Below are positions 25,505-33,161 of a DNA stretch of 48,952 bases, piece after piece. The notes beneath the pieces were generated by a model that had not been told where the DNA came from, searched no databases, and worked only from the letters and a program-made list of their open reading frames with translations. The first letter of the stretch is position 1; each line of letters opens with the position of its first letter. Made by a program: the position numbers and the translations under genes. Source of the DNA: an uncultured Verrucomicrobiales bacterium (GTDB lineage Bacteria; Verrucomicrobiota; Verrucomicrobiia; Verrucomicrobiales; Akkermansiaceae); NCBI GenBank assembly GCA_937905985.1, contig CALCWC010000138.1, positions 1 to 48,952 of the forward strand. Direction: 5' to 3'.

Positions 25505-28453
25505 ATGAACATACAGCACATATTGCCGATGATGGCTCTGGGGCTGGCCTTTGCACAGGCCGGAGAGCGGAGCACCTTTGACTTCGGGTGGAAGTTCAAG
25601 TACTTTGGCCCGCTGGCTCCCGGTGAAAAGCTTTCCGCCGCCACGTGCGACGGCTATCAGGCCGGGCACGCCGCGCAGGACGCCATTGACGGCAAGGCCG
25701 GCACGCGCTGGTGCGCCCCCAACGGTGGCTCCGGCCACTGGCTCGCCGTGAAGAAGGGCCCCAAGGAGAAGGTGGAAACCATCCGTATTGTCTGGGAGAA
25801 CGGCAACCGCAAGGAGGCCATCGTGGAGTATGTGGCCAACGGCCTGCCCGTGCAGGAAAAAATCACCGTGGACAAGCAGGAGACGGAAATCAACGTGGGC
25901 GGCCGCACCATCTCCGATTTCAAAATCACCGTCAACGGCACCGGCCCCGGCAACTGGGCCAGCATCAGCGAGCTCACCTTCTGCGACAAGGGCGGCCACG
26001 CCCTTCAGATTCCCGTGCCGGAGACCAAGGCCGGCGAGGCCCCGGAGAAGCTTTCCTATGACGACCGCGACTTCAAGGCCGTGCAGCTGCCGCACGACTG
26101 GGCCATTGAGAGCCCGTTCCTGAAAGACGAGCCCAACGAGACCGGCAAGCTGCCGTGGAACGGCTACGGCTGGTACCGCAAATTCTTCAACGTGCCCGCG
26201 GACTTCAACCCGGAATCACAGCGCTACTACCTGGACTTTGACGGAGTGATGGCCTGCCCGCAGGTGTATGTGAACGGCAAGAAGGCCGGCGAGTGGGCGT
26301 ACGGCTACGCCTCCTTCCGCGTGGATATCACACCTTTCCTGAAGCCCGGCAAGCCCAACCTGATAGCGGTGCAGGCCAGCAACAAGCCGTCCTCCACGCG
26401 CTGGTATCCCGGTGCGGGCATCTACCGCCACGTTTGGCTGGAGAAGACCGCCCCGCTGCACATTGCCCACTGGGGCGTGTTCGTCACCACCCCGCAGGTG
26501 AGCGCGGACCGCGCCACCGTGAAGATCCAGACCACCGTGGAGAACACCGGCAACCATGAGGCGGAGTTCACCGTGCAGCAGAAGATTGAATCCCAGCGCA
26601 ACACCTCCAAGATGGTGCGCGTGGCCCCCCACTCCACCGCCGTGGTGGAGCAGGAAATCGATCTCAATATCCCCCGCCTCTGGAGCTGTGAGAACCCCAA
26701 CCTCTACAACGTGGAGACCACCGTCTTGCTCGGTTCCCGCACCATCGACAAGAAGACCACCTCCTTTGGCGTGCGCAACGCCGAGTGGAAGCCGGACGGT
26801 TTCTACCTCAACGGCAAGCGCGTGCAGCTCAACGGCGTGTGCGAACACCATGACCTCGGCCCGCTCGGCGCCGCCTTCCACTCCAAGGCCTACGAACGCA
26901 AAATCATCAAGCTCAAGGAAATGGGCTGCAACTCCATCCGCATGACCCACAACCCGCCCGCACCGGAGGTGCTGGACCTGTGCGACAAGCACGGCATCCT
27001 GGTGCTGGACGAGATGTTCGACATCTGGAAGCACCAGAAGTACGACAAGGTGAACGGCTACCACGTGTTCTGGGAGGAATGGTGGAAGAAGGACGTGAAG
27101 AACTTTGTGGAGCGTGACCGCAACCACCCCTGCATCATCGCCTGGAGCGGCGGCAACGAAATCCCTGAAATCACCACCGGCGACGGTGTGCAGATCAACA
27201 AGGACCTGCGCGACGAATTCCGCAAGTACGACACCACCCGCCCCTACACCTGCGGCGTGAACGCCGAGAACGGCGCCTGGAACGGATTCGGCGACGTGCT
27301 GGACGTCTACGGCTACAACTACAAGCCCTGGGCATACTCCCAGTATGCCGAGAAGAAGCCGGACAAGCCCTACTACGCCTCCGAGACCGCATCCTGCGTG
27401 GCCACGCGCGACACCTACTTCTTCCCGGTGCGCTGGGGATTGGGTGACGGCGCGCGCGCGTTCCAAGTGAGCGCGTACGGCCTGTACGCCCCGGGCTGGG
27501 GCTACTGCCCGGATGCCGAGTTCACCGCACAGGACGCCAACCCGAACGTGGCCGGCGAGTACGTGTGGACCGGCTTCGACTACATCGGTGAGCCCACCCC
27601 CTACAACCAGGATGCCTCCAACATCGGCAACACCAAGGATATGACCAAGGAGGAGCAGGAGGCCCTCATGGCGGAGATGAAGAAGATGGGCGACAAGGCT
27701 CCCAGCCGCAGCTCCTACTTCGGCATCATTGACCTGGCCGGCTTCCCCAAGGACACCTACTACCTCTACCAGGCCCACTGGCGTCCGGAGCTGGCGCAGG
27801 CCCACATCCTGCCGCACTGGAACTGGCAGGGCCGCGAGGGCGAGGTGACGCCCGTCATGGTCTTCTCCAGCGGCGACGAGGCTGAACTCTTCCTCAACGG
27901 CAAGAGCCTGGGCGTGCGCAAGCGCGGCATGGAGGGTGGAACCTTCGGCCAGGGCCGCCAGACCATCGGCAAGAACTCCTACCGCTTCGTCTGGGAGGAC
28001 GTGAAGTACGAGCCTGGCACCCTGGAGGTGGTGGTGAAGAAGGATGGCAACGAGTGGGCCAAGGCCAAGCGCGTCACCACTGGTGAGACCACCGCCGTGA
28101 AGCCCGTGATTGACACCGAAACCATCGACGGCGACGGCCGCGACCTGGCGTTCATCGAGCTGGCGCTCACCGACAAGGACGGCAACGTGGTGCCCACGGA
28201 CTGCCGCAAGGTTTCCTTCTCCGTGGAGGGCGCGGCAGAGCTGGTTGGTTTCTGCAACGGCAACCCCATTGACTGGACCTGCATGCAGGACCCGAAGCAG
28301 AGCTTCTTCAACGGCCGCATCCTGGCTGTGGTGCGCGGCAAGCGCTCCGCTTCCGGCCCCGCCACCGTCACCGTCAAGGCGGAGGGCCTGCCGGAAGTCA
28401 AGGTGCCCGTCAAGGTGAAAGCCGTTTCCCCGGAGAAGCTCAATCTCCGCTAA
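25505..28453 (+). CDS. secreted glycoside hydrolase family 2 (beta-galactosidase-like) with embedded F5/8C-like domain
   Basis: 982 residues, signal peptide ending AFA-QAG or AQAG. FDFGWKFKYFGP begins the GH2 N-domain, but residues ~47-160 are an inserted discoidin (F5/8 type C)-like domain (AAQDAIDGKAGTRWCAP, HWLAVKKG). The GH2 fold then resumes at DDRDFKAVQLPHDWAIE. The (beta/alpha)8 domain has the acid/base Glu552 in WSGGNEIPE and the probable nucleophile Glu627 in YYASETAS. C-terminal Ig-like domains follow (to ~980). Likely a periplasmic or surface exo-beta-galactosidase acting on mucin or plant glycans. The next gene is 18 bp downstream, so possibly co-transcribed. Confidence 0.92.
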   Translation: MNIQHILPMMALGLAFAQAGERSTFDFGWKFKYFGPLAPGEKLSAATCDGYQAGHAAQDAIDGKAGTRWCAPNGGSGHWLAVKKGPKEKVETIRIVWENGNRKEAIVEYVANGLPVQEKITVDKQETEINVGGRTISDFKITVNGTGPGNWASISELTFCDKGGHALQIPVPETKAGEAPEKLSYDDRDFKAVQLPHDWAIESPFLKDEPNETGKLPWNGYGWYRKFFNVPADFNPESQRYYLDFDGVMACPQVYVNGKKAGEWAYGYASFRVDITPFLKPGKPNLIAVQASNKPSSTRWYPGAGIYRHVWLEKTAPLHIAHWGVFVTTPQVSADRATVKIQTTVENTGNHEAEFTVQQKIESQRNTSKMVRVAPHSTAVVEQEIDLNIPRLWSCENPNLYNVETTVLLGSRTIDKKTTSFGVRNAEWKPDGFYLNGKRVQLNGVCEHHDLGPLGAAFHSKAYERKIIKLKEMGCNSIRMTHNPPAPEVLDLCDKHGILVLDEMFDIWKHQKYDKVNGYHVFWEEWWKKDVKNFVERDRNHPCIIAWSGGNEIPEITTGDGVQINKDLRDEFRKYDTTRPYTCGVNAENGAWNGFGDVLDVYGYNYKPWAYSQYAEKKPDKPYYASETASCVATRDTYFFPVRWGLGDGARAFQVSAYGLYAPGWGYCPDAEFTAQDANPNVAGEYVWTGFDYIGEPTPYNQDASNIGNTKDMTKEEQEALMAEMKKMGDKAPSRSSYFGIIDLAGFPKDTYYLYQAHWRPELAQAHILPHWNWQGREGEVTPVMVFSSGDEAELFLNGKSLGVRKRGMEGGTFGQGRQTIGKNSYRFVWEDVKYEPGTLEVVVKKDGNEWAKAKRVTTGETTAVKPVIDTETIDGDGRDLAFIELALTDKDGNVVPTDCRKVSFSVEGAAELVGFCNGNPIDWTCMQDPKQSFFNGRILAVVRGKRSASGPATVTVKAEGLPEVKVPVKVKAVSPEKLNLR

Positions 28454-28471
28454 CAACCTGCATCCCCCGCC

Positions 28472-30058
28472 ATGGCAGCATTCTCACAGCTCTTCCGCCG
28501 GGTCCCGGAGGCTTCGGGACCCAAGATGGACAACAACCCGTACATGAAATGGCTGGTGGTGTTCATTGGTGCGGTGCTGTACTGCTGCCTGGCGTGCCTG
28601 GTGTGCAACACGGCGGGAGAGTGCATCAACAAGATTGTCTGGATCCTGCTGGATCTGCTCACGTTGCTGCTCTTCTGCAACGTGTTCCGCATGAACTCCC
28701 TGCTGAACCTGCGCAGTCTCTCGCTGATGGTGAGCATGCTGCTGTTCCAGGGGGCGTTGATGGTGGGCGTGCTGTGGCTGCAGGGCCATGTGCCGGGCTA
28801 TGAGTACCCCGCGCAGGCACTGCTGTGGCTGCCGTATATGCTGGCACCCACGGCGGTTTCTGTGATGGTGGGGCAGAGGCTGGGCCTGCTGACGGCGCTG
28901 AGCGCCTCCGTGCTGGGGGCGGCGCTGTTTTCCGAGCCCACGCTGGTGTACGTTTATTCGGTGGTGAGCTTTACCGTGGGCATCTTCAGCGCCATGCTCT
29001 CCCGCCGCGTCCACAAGCGTGAGCAGGTGCTGCGCGCGGGTTGGCTTGTAGGCATCCTGGCCTTTGTGTGCATCTTTGCCCTCGCCGCCCTGCAGCAGTG
29101 GGTGAACACGAAGGGCTACATGGAACTGGCTTCCGCCCACGGCGGGCATTGCTTCTTTGTGGCCATGGCGATGGAGCTGGGCGCCACCGTGGCGGTCAAC
29201 TTCGTCCTTTCCGTTTTCATCGGCGGTGTGGAACCCGCCTTGGAGCGCCTGTTCAGCATCACCACACCCATCACCTGGCTTGAATGGGCAGACATGAACC
29301 ACCCGCTGCTGCGAAAGCTGCAGATGGCCGCTTCCGGTACCTTCCACCACAGCCTGGTGGTGCAGCGCCTGGCGGAGGCCGGCGCGGAGGCCGTGGGCGC
29401 GGATGTTTCTCGCGCGGGTGTCTGCGCCCTCTACCATGATATCGGCAAGATTGGCAATCCCCAGTATTTCGCCGAGAACATACGCGACCAAGCCAACACT
29501 CCCCACGCAGAGCTCACCCCGGAGGCCAGCGCGCGCATCATCACCGCCCATGTGACCGACGGCATCGCTCTCGCCCGCGAGTACGGCCTCAACCGCCGCA
29601 TCATCGATGTCATCCGCGAGCACCACGGCACCTCCACCGTCTACTTCTTCTACCGCAAGGCGCTCGACCAGTACAAGGAGGAGAAGGAGAAGTTCGACGA
29701 GGGGCAGATTGACACCTGCCCGGATGAGGTGGACGCCTCCATCTTCTCCTACAAGGGGCCGATTCCGCAGACGCGCGAATCCGGCATCGTGAGCCTGGCG
29801 GATGCCGTGGAAAGTGCCACGCGCTCCCTCGCCAACCCCACGGAAGAGGACATCAAAGACATGATTGCCGGCATCTTCAAGGGCCGCATCCTGGACGGCA
29901 GCCTGCGCGACTGCAACCTCACCCTCGGCGAGATTGAGAAATTGAAAGAAACCTTCTTTGTCAACATCGTCACGATGCACCACAGTCGCATCGCCTATCC
30001 CAAGAAAGAGCAAGACGCAGCTGAACAACTCCTGGAGCGCCGCAAGACCGCGCCATGA
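28472..30058 (+). CDS. membrane HD-domain phosphohydrolase, 7TM-HD (PgpH/YqfF)-like, short form
   Basis: 528 residues. Seven or so TM helices (residues ~26-250), then an HD domain: SGTFHHSLVVQRLAEAGAEA, CALYHDIGKIGNPQYFAEN (H322-D323), TAHVTDGIALAREYGL, IREHHGT. Helix order and the HHSLVV/YHDIGK motifs match the 7TMR-HD family, which includes c-di-AMP phosphodiesterases such as PgpH. It lacks the ~200-residue extracytoplasmic 7TMR-HDED domain, so ligand sensing must differ. Predicted metal-dependent phosphodiesterase facing the cytoplasm; c-di-AMP as substrate is inferred from family only. The stop overlaps the next ATG by 4 bp. Confidence 0.85.
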   Translation: MAAFSQLFRRVPEASGPKMDNNPYMKWLVVFIGAVLYCCLACLVCNTAGECINKIVWILLDLLTLLLFCNVFRMNSLLNLRSLSLMVSMLLFQGALMVGVLWLQGHVPGYEYPAQALLWLPYMLAPTAVSVMVGQRLGLLTALSASVLGAALFSEPTLVYVYSVVSFTVGIFSAMLSRRVHKREQVLRAGWLVGILAFVCIFALAALQQWVNTKGYMELASAHGGHCFFVAMAMELGATVAVNFVLSVFIGGVEPALERLFSITTPITWLEWADMNHPLLRKLQMAASGTFHHSLVVQRLAEAGAEAVGADVSRAGVCALYHDIGKIGNPQYFAENIRDQANTPHAELTPEASARIITAHVTDGIALAREYGLNRRIIDVIREHHGTSTVYFFYRKALDQYKEEKEKFDEGQIDTCPDEVDASIFSYKGPIPQTRESGIVSLADAVESATRSLANPTEEDIKDMIAGIFKGRILDGSLRDCNLTLGEIEKLKETFFVNIVTMHHSRIAYPKKEQDAAEQLLERRKTAP

Positions 30059-30954
30059 TTCACCGCGTACGCAGCCTGGGCATGGTGGCGGCCTTCCTGG
30101 TGGGCGGCATCTTCCATGCAGAGTTCAGCCGGTTGCAGTGGTGGCTGCCCATCGGCATCGCCTTCATGCTCACCATCACCTTCATCGGCATCGACACGGC
30201 CAAGCTCAAGCCGCGGCTCATGCACCTGTGGGTGCTGCTGGGAATTGAGGTGATAGGACTGGGCTTTTTCGCCCTGGCACGCGCGGCGGGCTACCCCGTG
30301 CTGGCGGAATCCCTGTACTACTGCGGCGCCGCGCCCATTGCCGCGGCGTGTCCCATCATCATCAACATCATGCGCGGCAACGTGGAGTTCACCACCACCG
30401 CCATGGTGCTCAGCCACGCGGTGTACGCGCTCTTCACGCCCTTCATCCTGCCCTTGGTGCTGCCGGAGGCCCACATGGGCTACGGCGAGCTGGTGGCCAT
30501 GGTGGCGGGGCAGCTGGCGAGCGTGCTTGCCGCACCCGCGGTGCTCTCCGTGCTCATGCGCGTGGTGTACCCGCCCTGCCGTTTCTGGGCCCCCAAGTTG
30601 AAGGATGTTTCCCTCTTCTTCTGGATTGGCAACCTGACCATTGTTTCCGCCTGCGGCGTGGACCGCATTGTGGCGCGCGGCTACGGTTTCTGGGAGATGT
30701 TCCCCATGGCCCTCGGAGCCCTCGTCATCTGCGCGGCGGGTTTCCTCTCCGGCTACCGTCTCGGCTACCCCCGCCTCAAGCGCGAGTGTTCCCAGTGCCT
30801 CGGCCAGAAGAACACCGTCCTCACCCTCTACATGGCTGGGCAGGATTACGCCACCCCGCTTGCCTACATCGGTCCCGTCTTCTACGTCTTCTGCCACAAC
30901 ATGGCAAACGCCCTCCAAATCGCCCTCTCCCAGCGTGAGCAGGAGGAAAGGTGA
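30055..30954 (+). CDS. BASS-type (bile acid:sodium symporter-like) membrane transporter
   Basis: 299 residues, about nine TM helices. GIDTAKLKPR after TM2, CPIIINIMRGNVEFTTTAMV (the crossover region), and ECSQCLGQKNTVLTLYMAG (equivalent to the G-x-QN motif) point to the BASS/arsenite-exporter superfamily. Substrate unknown; organic anions or sulfonates are typical. ATGA overlap with the HD gene implies translational coupling, so the two may act together, for example osmolyte transport under c-di-AMP control. This is inference. Confidence 0.7.
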   Translation: MIHRVRSLGMVAAFLVGGIFHAEFSRLQWWLPIGIAFMLTITFIGIDTAKLKPRLMHLWVLLGIEVIGLGFFALARAAGYPVLAESLYYCGAAPIAAACPIIINIMRGNVEFTTTAMVLSHAVYALFTPFILPLVLPEAHMGYGELVAMVAGQLASVLAAPAVLSVLMRVVYPPCRFWAPKLKDVSLFFWIGNLTIVSACGVDRIVARGYGFWEMFPMALGALVICAAGFLSGYRLGYPRLKRECSQCLGQKNTVLTLYMAGQDYATPLAYIGPVFYVFCHNMANALQIALSQREQEER

Positions 30955-30957
30955 TTC

Positions 30958-31135
30958 CCCCGCGCCTCGCGGCGCGCGGAAATAATTAGGATTAGGATTA
31001 AGATTAGGAACGCGCCGCAAGCGGCGCGGAAAATTCGGCGCGGCAGAGCCGCGCAGGGAAATTTTCCCGCGCCTCCGGGCGCGGCTATATTCAAAAATCC
31101 TAATTCTAATCTTAATCCTAATCCTAATTTGCCCT
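30958..31135. repeat. dispersed array-hairpin element, copy E4, cloverleaf-like
   Basis: Left arm: ATTAGG-type hexamers (30985-31008). Right arm: their reverse complement AATCCT-type hexamers (31096-31125). Between them lie three GC hairpins (CGCGCCGC/GCGGCGCG at 31011-31028, GCGCGGC/GCCGCGC near 31038-31054, and CCGCGCC/GGCGCGG near 31067-31084). A long-range pair GGAAAATT/AATTTTCC encloses the middle one. The whole can fold into one large cruciform. No ORF. Confidence 0.9.
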
Positions 31136-31165
31136 GAACAGCGCCTCGTGTGTCGTGAAATGCGC

Positions 31166-31194
31166 TTGCTTCCGCATCCCTCATTTGTTATCTT
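31166..31194 (+). promoter_or_regulatory. promoter of the 66-aa membrane protein, near-leaderless
   Basis: TTGCTT (31166-31171), 17-bp spacer, TATCTT (31189-31194), only 8 nt before the GTG at 31203. This decides for the GTG over the upstream ATG at 31155, which lies before the promoter. Confidence 0.6.
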
Positions 31195-31202
31195 GTGGGG
31201 CA

Positions 31203-31403
31203 GTGAGAGAAGAACTGGATGCCAACCCGGATATCGTGTACCGCCAGCAGATGGCCAAGGTCACGCTGAATCGCGGGCGCACGGAGAACACGCAGCGCCG
31301 CCATGTCTCGCGCCGCGCCGTGGTGCTTTGGTATCTGGCGGCCTTGGTGGCGCTGGCCCTTTGGGTGCTGCGTCTCTACGGCGTTATTGACGCGCCTTTT
31401 TAA
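31203..31403 (+). CDS. small single-pass membrane protein
   Basis: 66 residues from a GTG. A charged cytoplasmic half (REELDANPDIVYRQQMAKV, then an Arg-rich stretch) precedes one TM helix (AVVLWYLAALVALALWVLRL), and only ~8 residues follow it. Its 3' end overlaps the convergent hydrolase gene by 20 bp. Not a known family; it may be a regulator or subunit of a membrane complex. Confidence 0.5.
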   Translation: MREELDANPDIVYRQQMAKVTLNRGRTENTQRRHVSRRAVVLWYLAALVALALWVLRLYGVIDAPF

Positions 31404-32136
31404 CCTGCTCGCACAGTTGCTGGTAGAGCGACTTCGCGGCGTCTCCCTTGCAGAAGAGCATGCTCATGGCCCCGCCGTGCTGGTAATAGTAGCCGTAGTC
31501 GTCGCGCGTGCGGCCGTCCATGCAAATGTTCACGTCCGCGCCCTTGCAGGCGTTCCAGCGCCCGCCTATCTGCGGAATGAAGTCGCGGGCGTCCTGTGAG
31601 TTGACGATATAGCTGTTCCCCCACCAGGTGACGCATTGCGGGCGGATGGGGTTGGTGAGACGGTCCACGGGGTCGAGCGTGATAAGGTAGACGGGGCCGC
31701 CGGGCTTGCCGTCCAGCTTGGCGGCTGTCTGCAGCGCGGTGGAGCCCCCCAGGGAGTGGCCCACGAGCACCAGGGGCGCGGTGGGGTTGATGGTGCGGAA
31801 GGCCTGCAGGCGTTCCGCCAGCTTCTCCGCGGCCTTGTCGAAGTTCTCGGCGTCGCCCATGTGCCAGTGGTGGTATGCGCGCAGCTGTTCGCCGTCGATG
31901 GGCAGCCACGGGGTGTGGTTGGCCACGTGGTGCATGATGCCGGTCCACTCGTCCGCCATGCCGCCGATGAATACCCATCCAGCCACGGCTTTTTCCAGCG
32001 GGAGGGGGGCTTGCGGGTACATGGCCTTGCGGGCGTAGTCCACCACGGCGTCCAGCACGTCCTGGGCATCAATGGCCACGGCGGCGGGGGCGCAGAGCAG
32101 GGGGCAGAGCAACAGGGAAAGAATCGTTGTCTTCAT
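31384..32136 (-). CDS. secreted alpha/beta hydrolase (lipase/esterase-like)
   Basis: 250 residues from the ATG at 32136: signal peptide MKTTILSLLLCPLLCAPAAVA. The nucleophile elbow LVGHSLGGSTAL is preceded by a VFIGGMADEWTG strand-loop; D in LITLDPVDRLT and a late His (QHGGAMS) could complete the triad. Four or more Cys suggest disulfides in the periplasm. ATGA overlap of 4 bp with the RNA methyltransferase gene upstream, so both share its promoter. Substrate not predictable. Confidence 0.75.
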   Translation of the reverse strand: MKTTILSLLLCPLLCAPAAVAIDAQDVLDAVVDYARKAMYPQAPLPLEKAVAGWVFIGGMADEWTGIMHHVANHTPWLPIDGEQLRAYHHWHMGDAENFDKAAEKLAERLQAFRTINPTAPLVLVGHSLGGSTALQTAAKLDGKPGGPVYLITLDPVDRLTNPIRPQCVTWWGNSYIVNSQDARDFIPQIGGRWNACKGADVNICMDGRTRDDYGYYYQHGGAMSMLFCKGDAAKSLYQQLCEQVKKARQ

Positions 32137-33050
32137 GGTAAGGGTTGTTCGGTGGTAGTGTTTTGCAACAGGCAGCAGAATCCCCCCGCGCCGAATCCGT
32201 GCTGCGGCAGCAGGCGGTAGGCGGGGAAGGGGGCCAGCGTGGATTGGAACGCGGACAGCGCCGGGATTTCCACAGCGCGCCAGCCCGCATGGCGTTTCAG
32301 GATGTAGGCCACCACGCGCTCGTCCTCCTCGGGATCGTAGGTGCACGTGGTGTAGAGCAGGTGGCCGTGAGGTGCCACGCAGCGCACGGCCGCCAGCATG
32401 ATGCCGCGCTGGCGCTTGGCGTTGCCTCCTATCATGCCCGCGCCCAGGCAGCCGGGATTCTTGATGCCCTTGGCCAGCAGGGATTGCCCGCTGCACGGCG
32501 CATCCACCAAGATTAAATCAAAGGGTTCTCCGCTGGCCGCCCACTGGTCCGGCCGCAGCCCTGTCACCTCGGCGGCATCCCAGCCGCACTGGCGCAGGTT
32601 TTGGCGCAGCACGCCGCGCCTGGCCGCGTTCACCTCGTTGGCCGTGTGCGCATGTGCATACCCGAACCGCGCTCCCAGCAGCAGCGTTTTGCCGCCCGGG
32701 GCCGCGCACAGGTCCAGGCTCCGCGCGGGCGGTGGCACCACCCCCAGCGCCGCTCCCTCCCAGCAGGAGGATGCATCCAAAATGTAATAGTAGCCCGCCG
32801 CGTAGTCCGCATGCAGCGCCGGGCGCACGCCCTCCGCCGGCAGATACACCCGCGGCGGCAGCCAGGCCGGCACGTCCTCCGCGCATGGAAACGGCGGAAC
32901 GTACCCCTCCGGCGCGTTCGGTGCCAGCACCACCGCGGAGCGCGAGGATTCCCCGCGCCGCATCGCCAGCACCAGTGCCTCCGCATCCGCGCCGGTCAAG
33001 CCCAGCCGCGTGCAAAGACGCATCTCCCCGCTGCTCATCCCCGTTTCCAT
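32133..33050 (-). CDS. rRNA/tRNA cytosine-C5 methyltransferase, NSUN/RsmB-RsmF family
   Basis: 305 residues. SAM motif I DLCAAPGGKTLLLGA, motif IV VDAPCSGQSLL (release Cys), motif VI TTCTYDPEEDE (nucleophilic TC pair) and a C-terminal GFGAGGFCCLLQ strand. It is shorter than RsmB (no NusB domain) and lacks the RsmF C-terminal PUA, so it is a minimal NSUN-type enzyme. Targets are likely 16S rRNA. The promoter at 33060-33088 ends 9 nt before the ATG, divergent from pckG. Confidence 0.85.
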   Translation of the reverse strand: METGMSSGEMRLCTRLGLTGADAEALVLAMRRGESSRSAVVLAPNAPEGYVPPFPCAEDVPAWLPPRVYLPAEGVRPALHADYAAGYYYILDASSCWEGAALGVVPPPARSLDLCAAPGGKTLLLGARFGYAHAHTANEVNAARRGVLRQNLRQCGWDAAEVTGLRPDQWAASGEPFDLILVDAPCSGQSLLAKGIKNPGCLGAGMIGGNAKRQRGIMLAAVRCVAPHGHLLYTTCTYDPEEDERVVAYILKRHAGWRAVEIPALSAFQSTLAPFPAYRLLPQHGFGAGGFCCLLQNTTTEQPLP

Positions 33051-33059
33051 ATCCCCGCC

Positions 33060-33088
33060 ATCCTACCACATCACCCCCGCCCCCGCAA
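33060..33088 (-). promoter_or_regulatory. near-leaderless promoter of the m5C methyltransferase gene
   Basis: TTGCGG (33088-33083), 17-bp spacer, TAGGAT (33065-33060), 9 nt to the ATG at 33050. Back-to-back with the pckG promoter. Confidence 0.6.
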
Positions 33089-33123
33089 GCACGCACTTTC
33101 TTGAACCTCTCACAAAATTTCGG

Positions 33124-33152
33124 TTGCATTTGCGGGGCAGGTGTGGTATAAT
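33124..33152 (+). promoter_or_regulatory. near-leaderless promoter of pckG
   Basis: TTGCAT (33124-33129), 17-bp spacer, perfect TATAAT (33147-33152), 9 nt to the ATG at 33162. The mRNA should start within 1-3 nt of the start codon. Confidence 0.8.
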
Positions 33153-33161
33153 ACGGGCACC

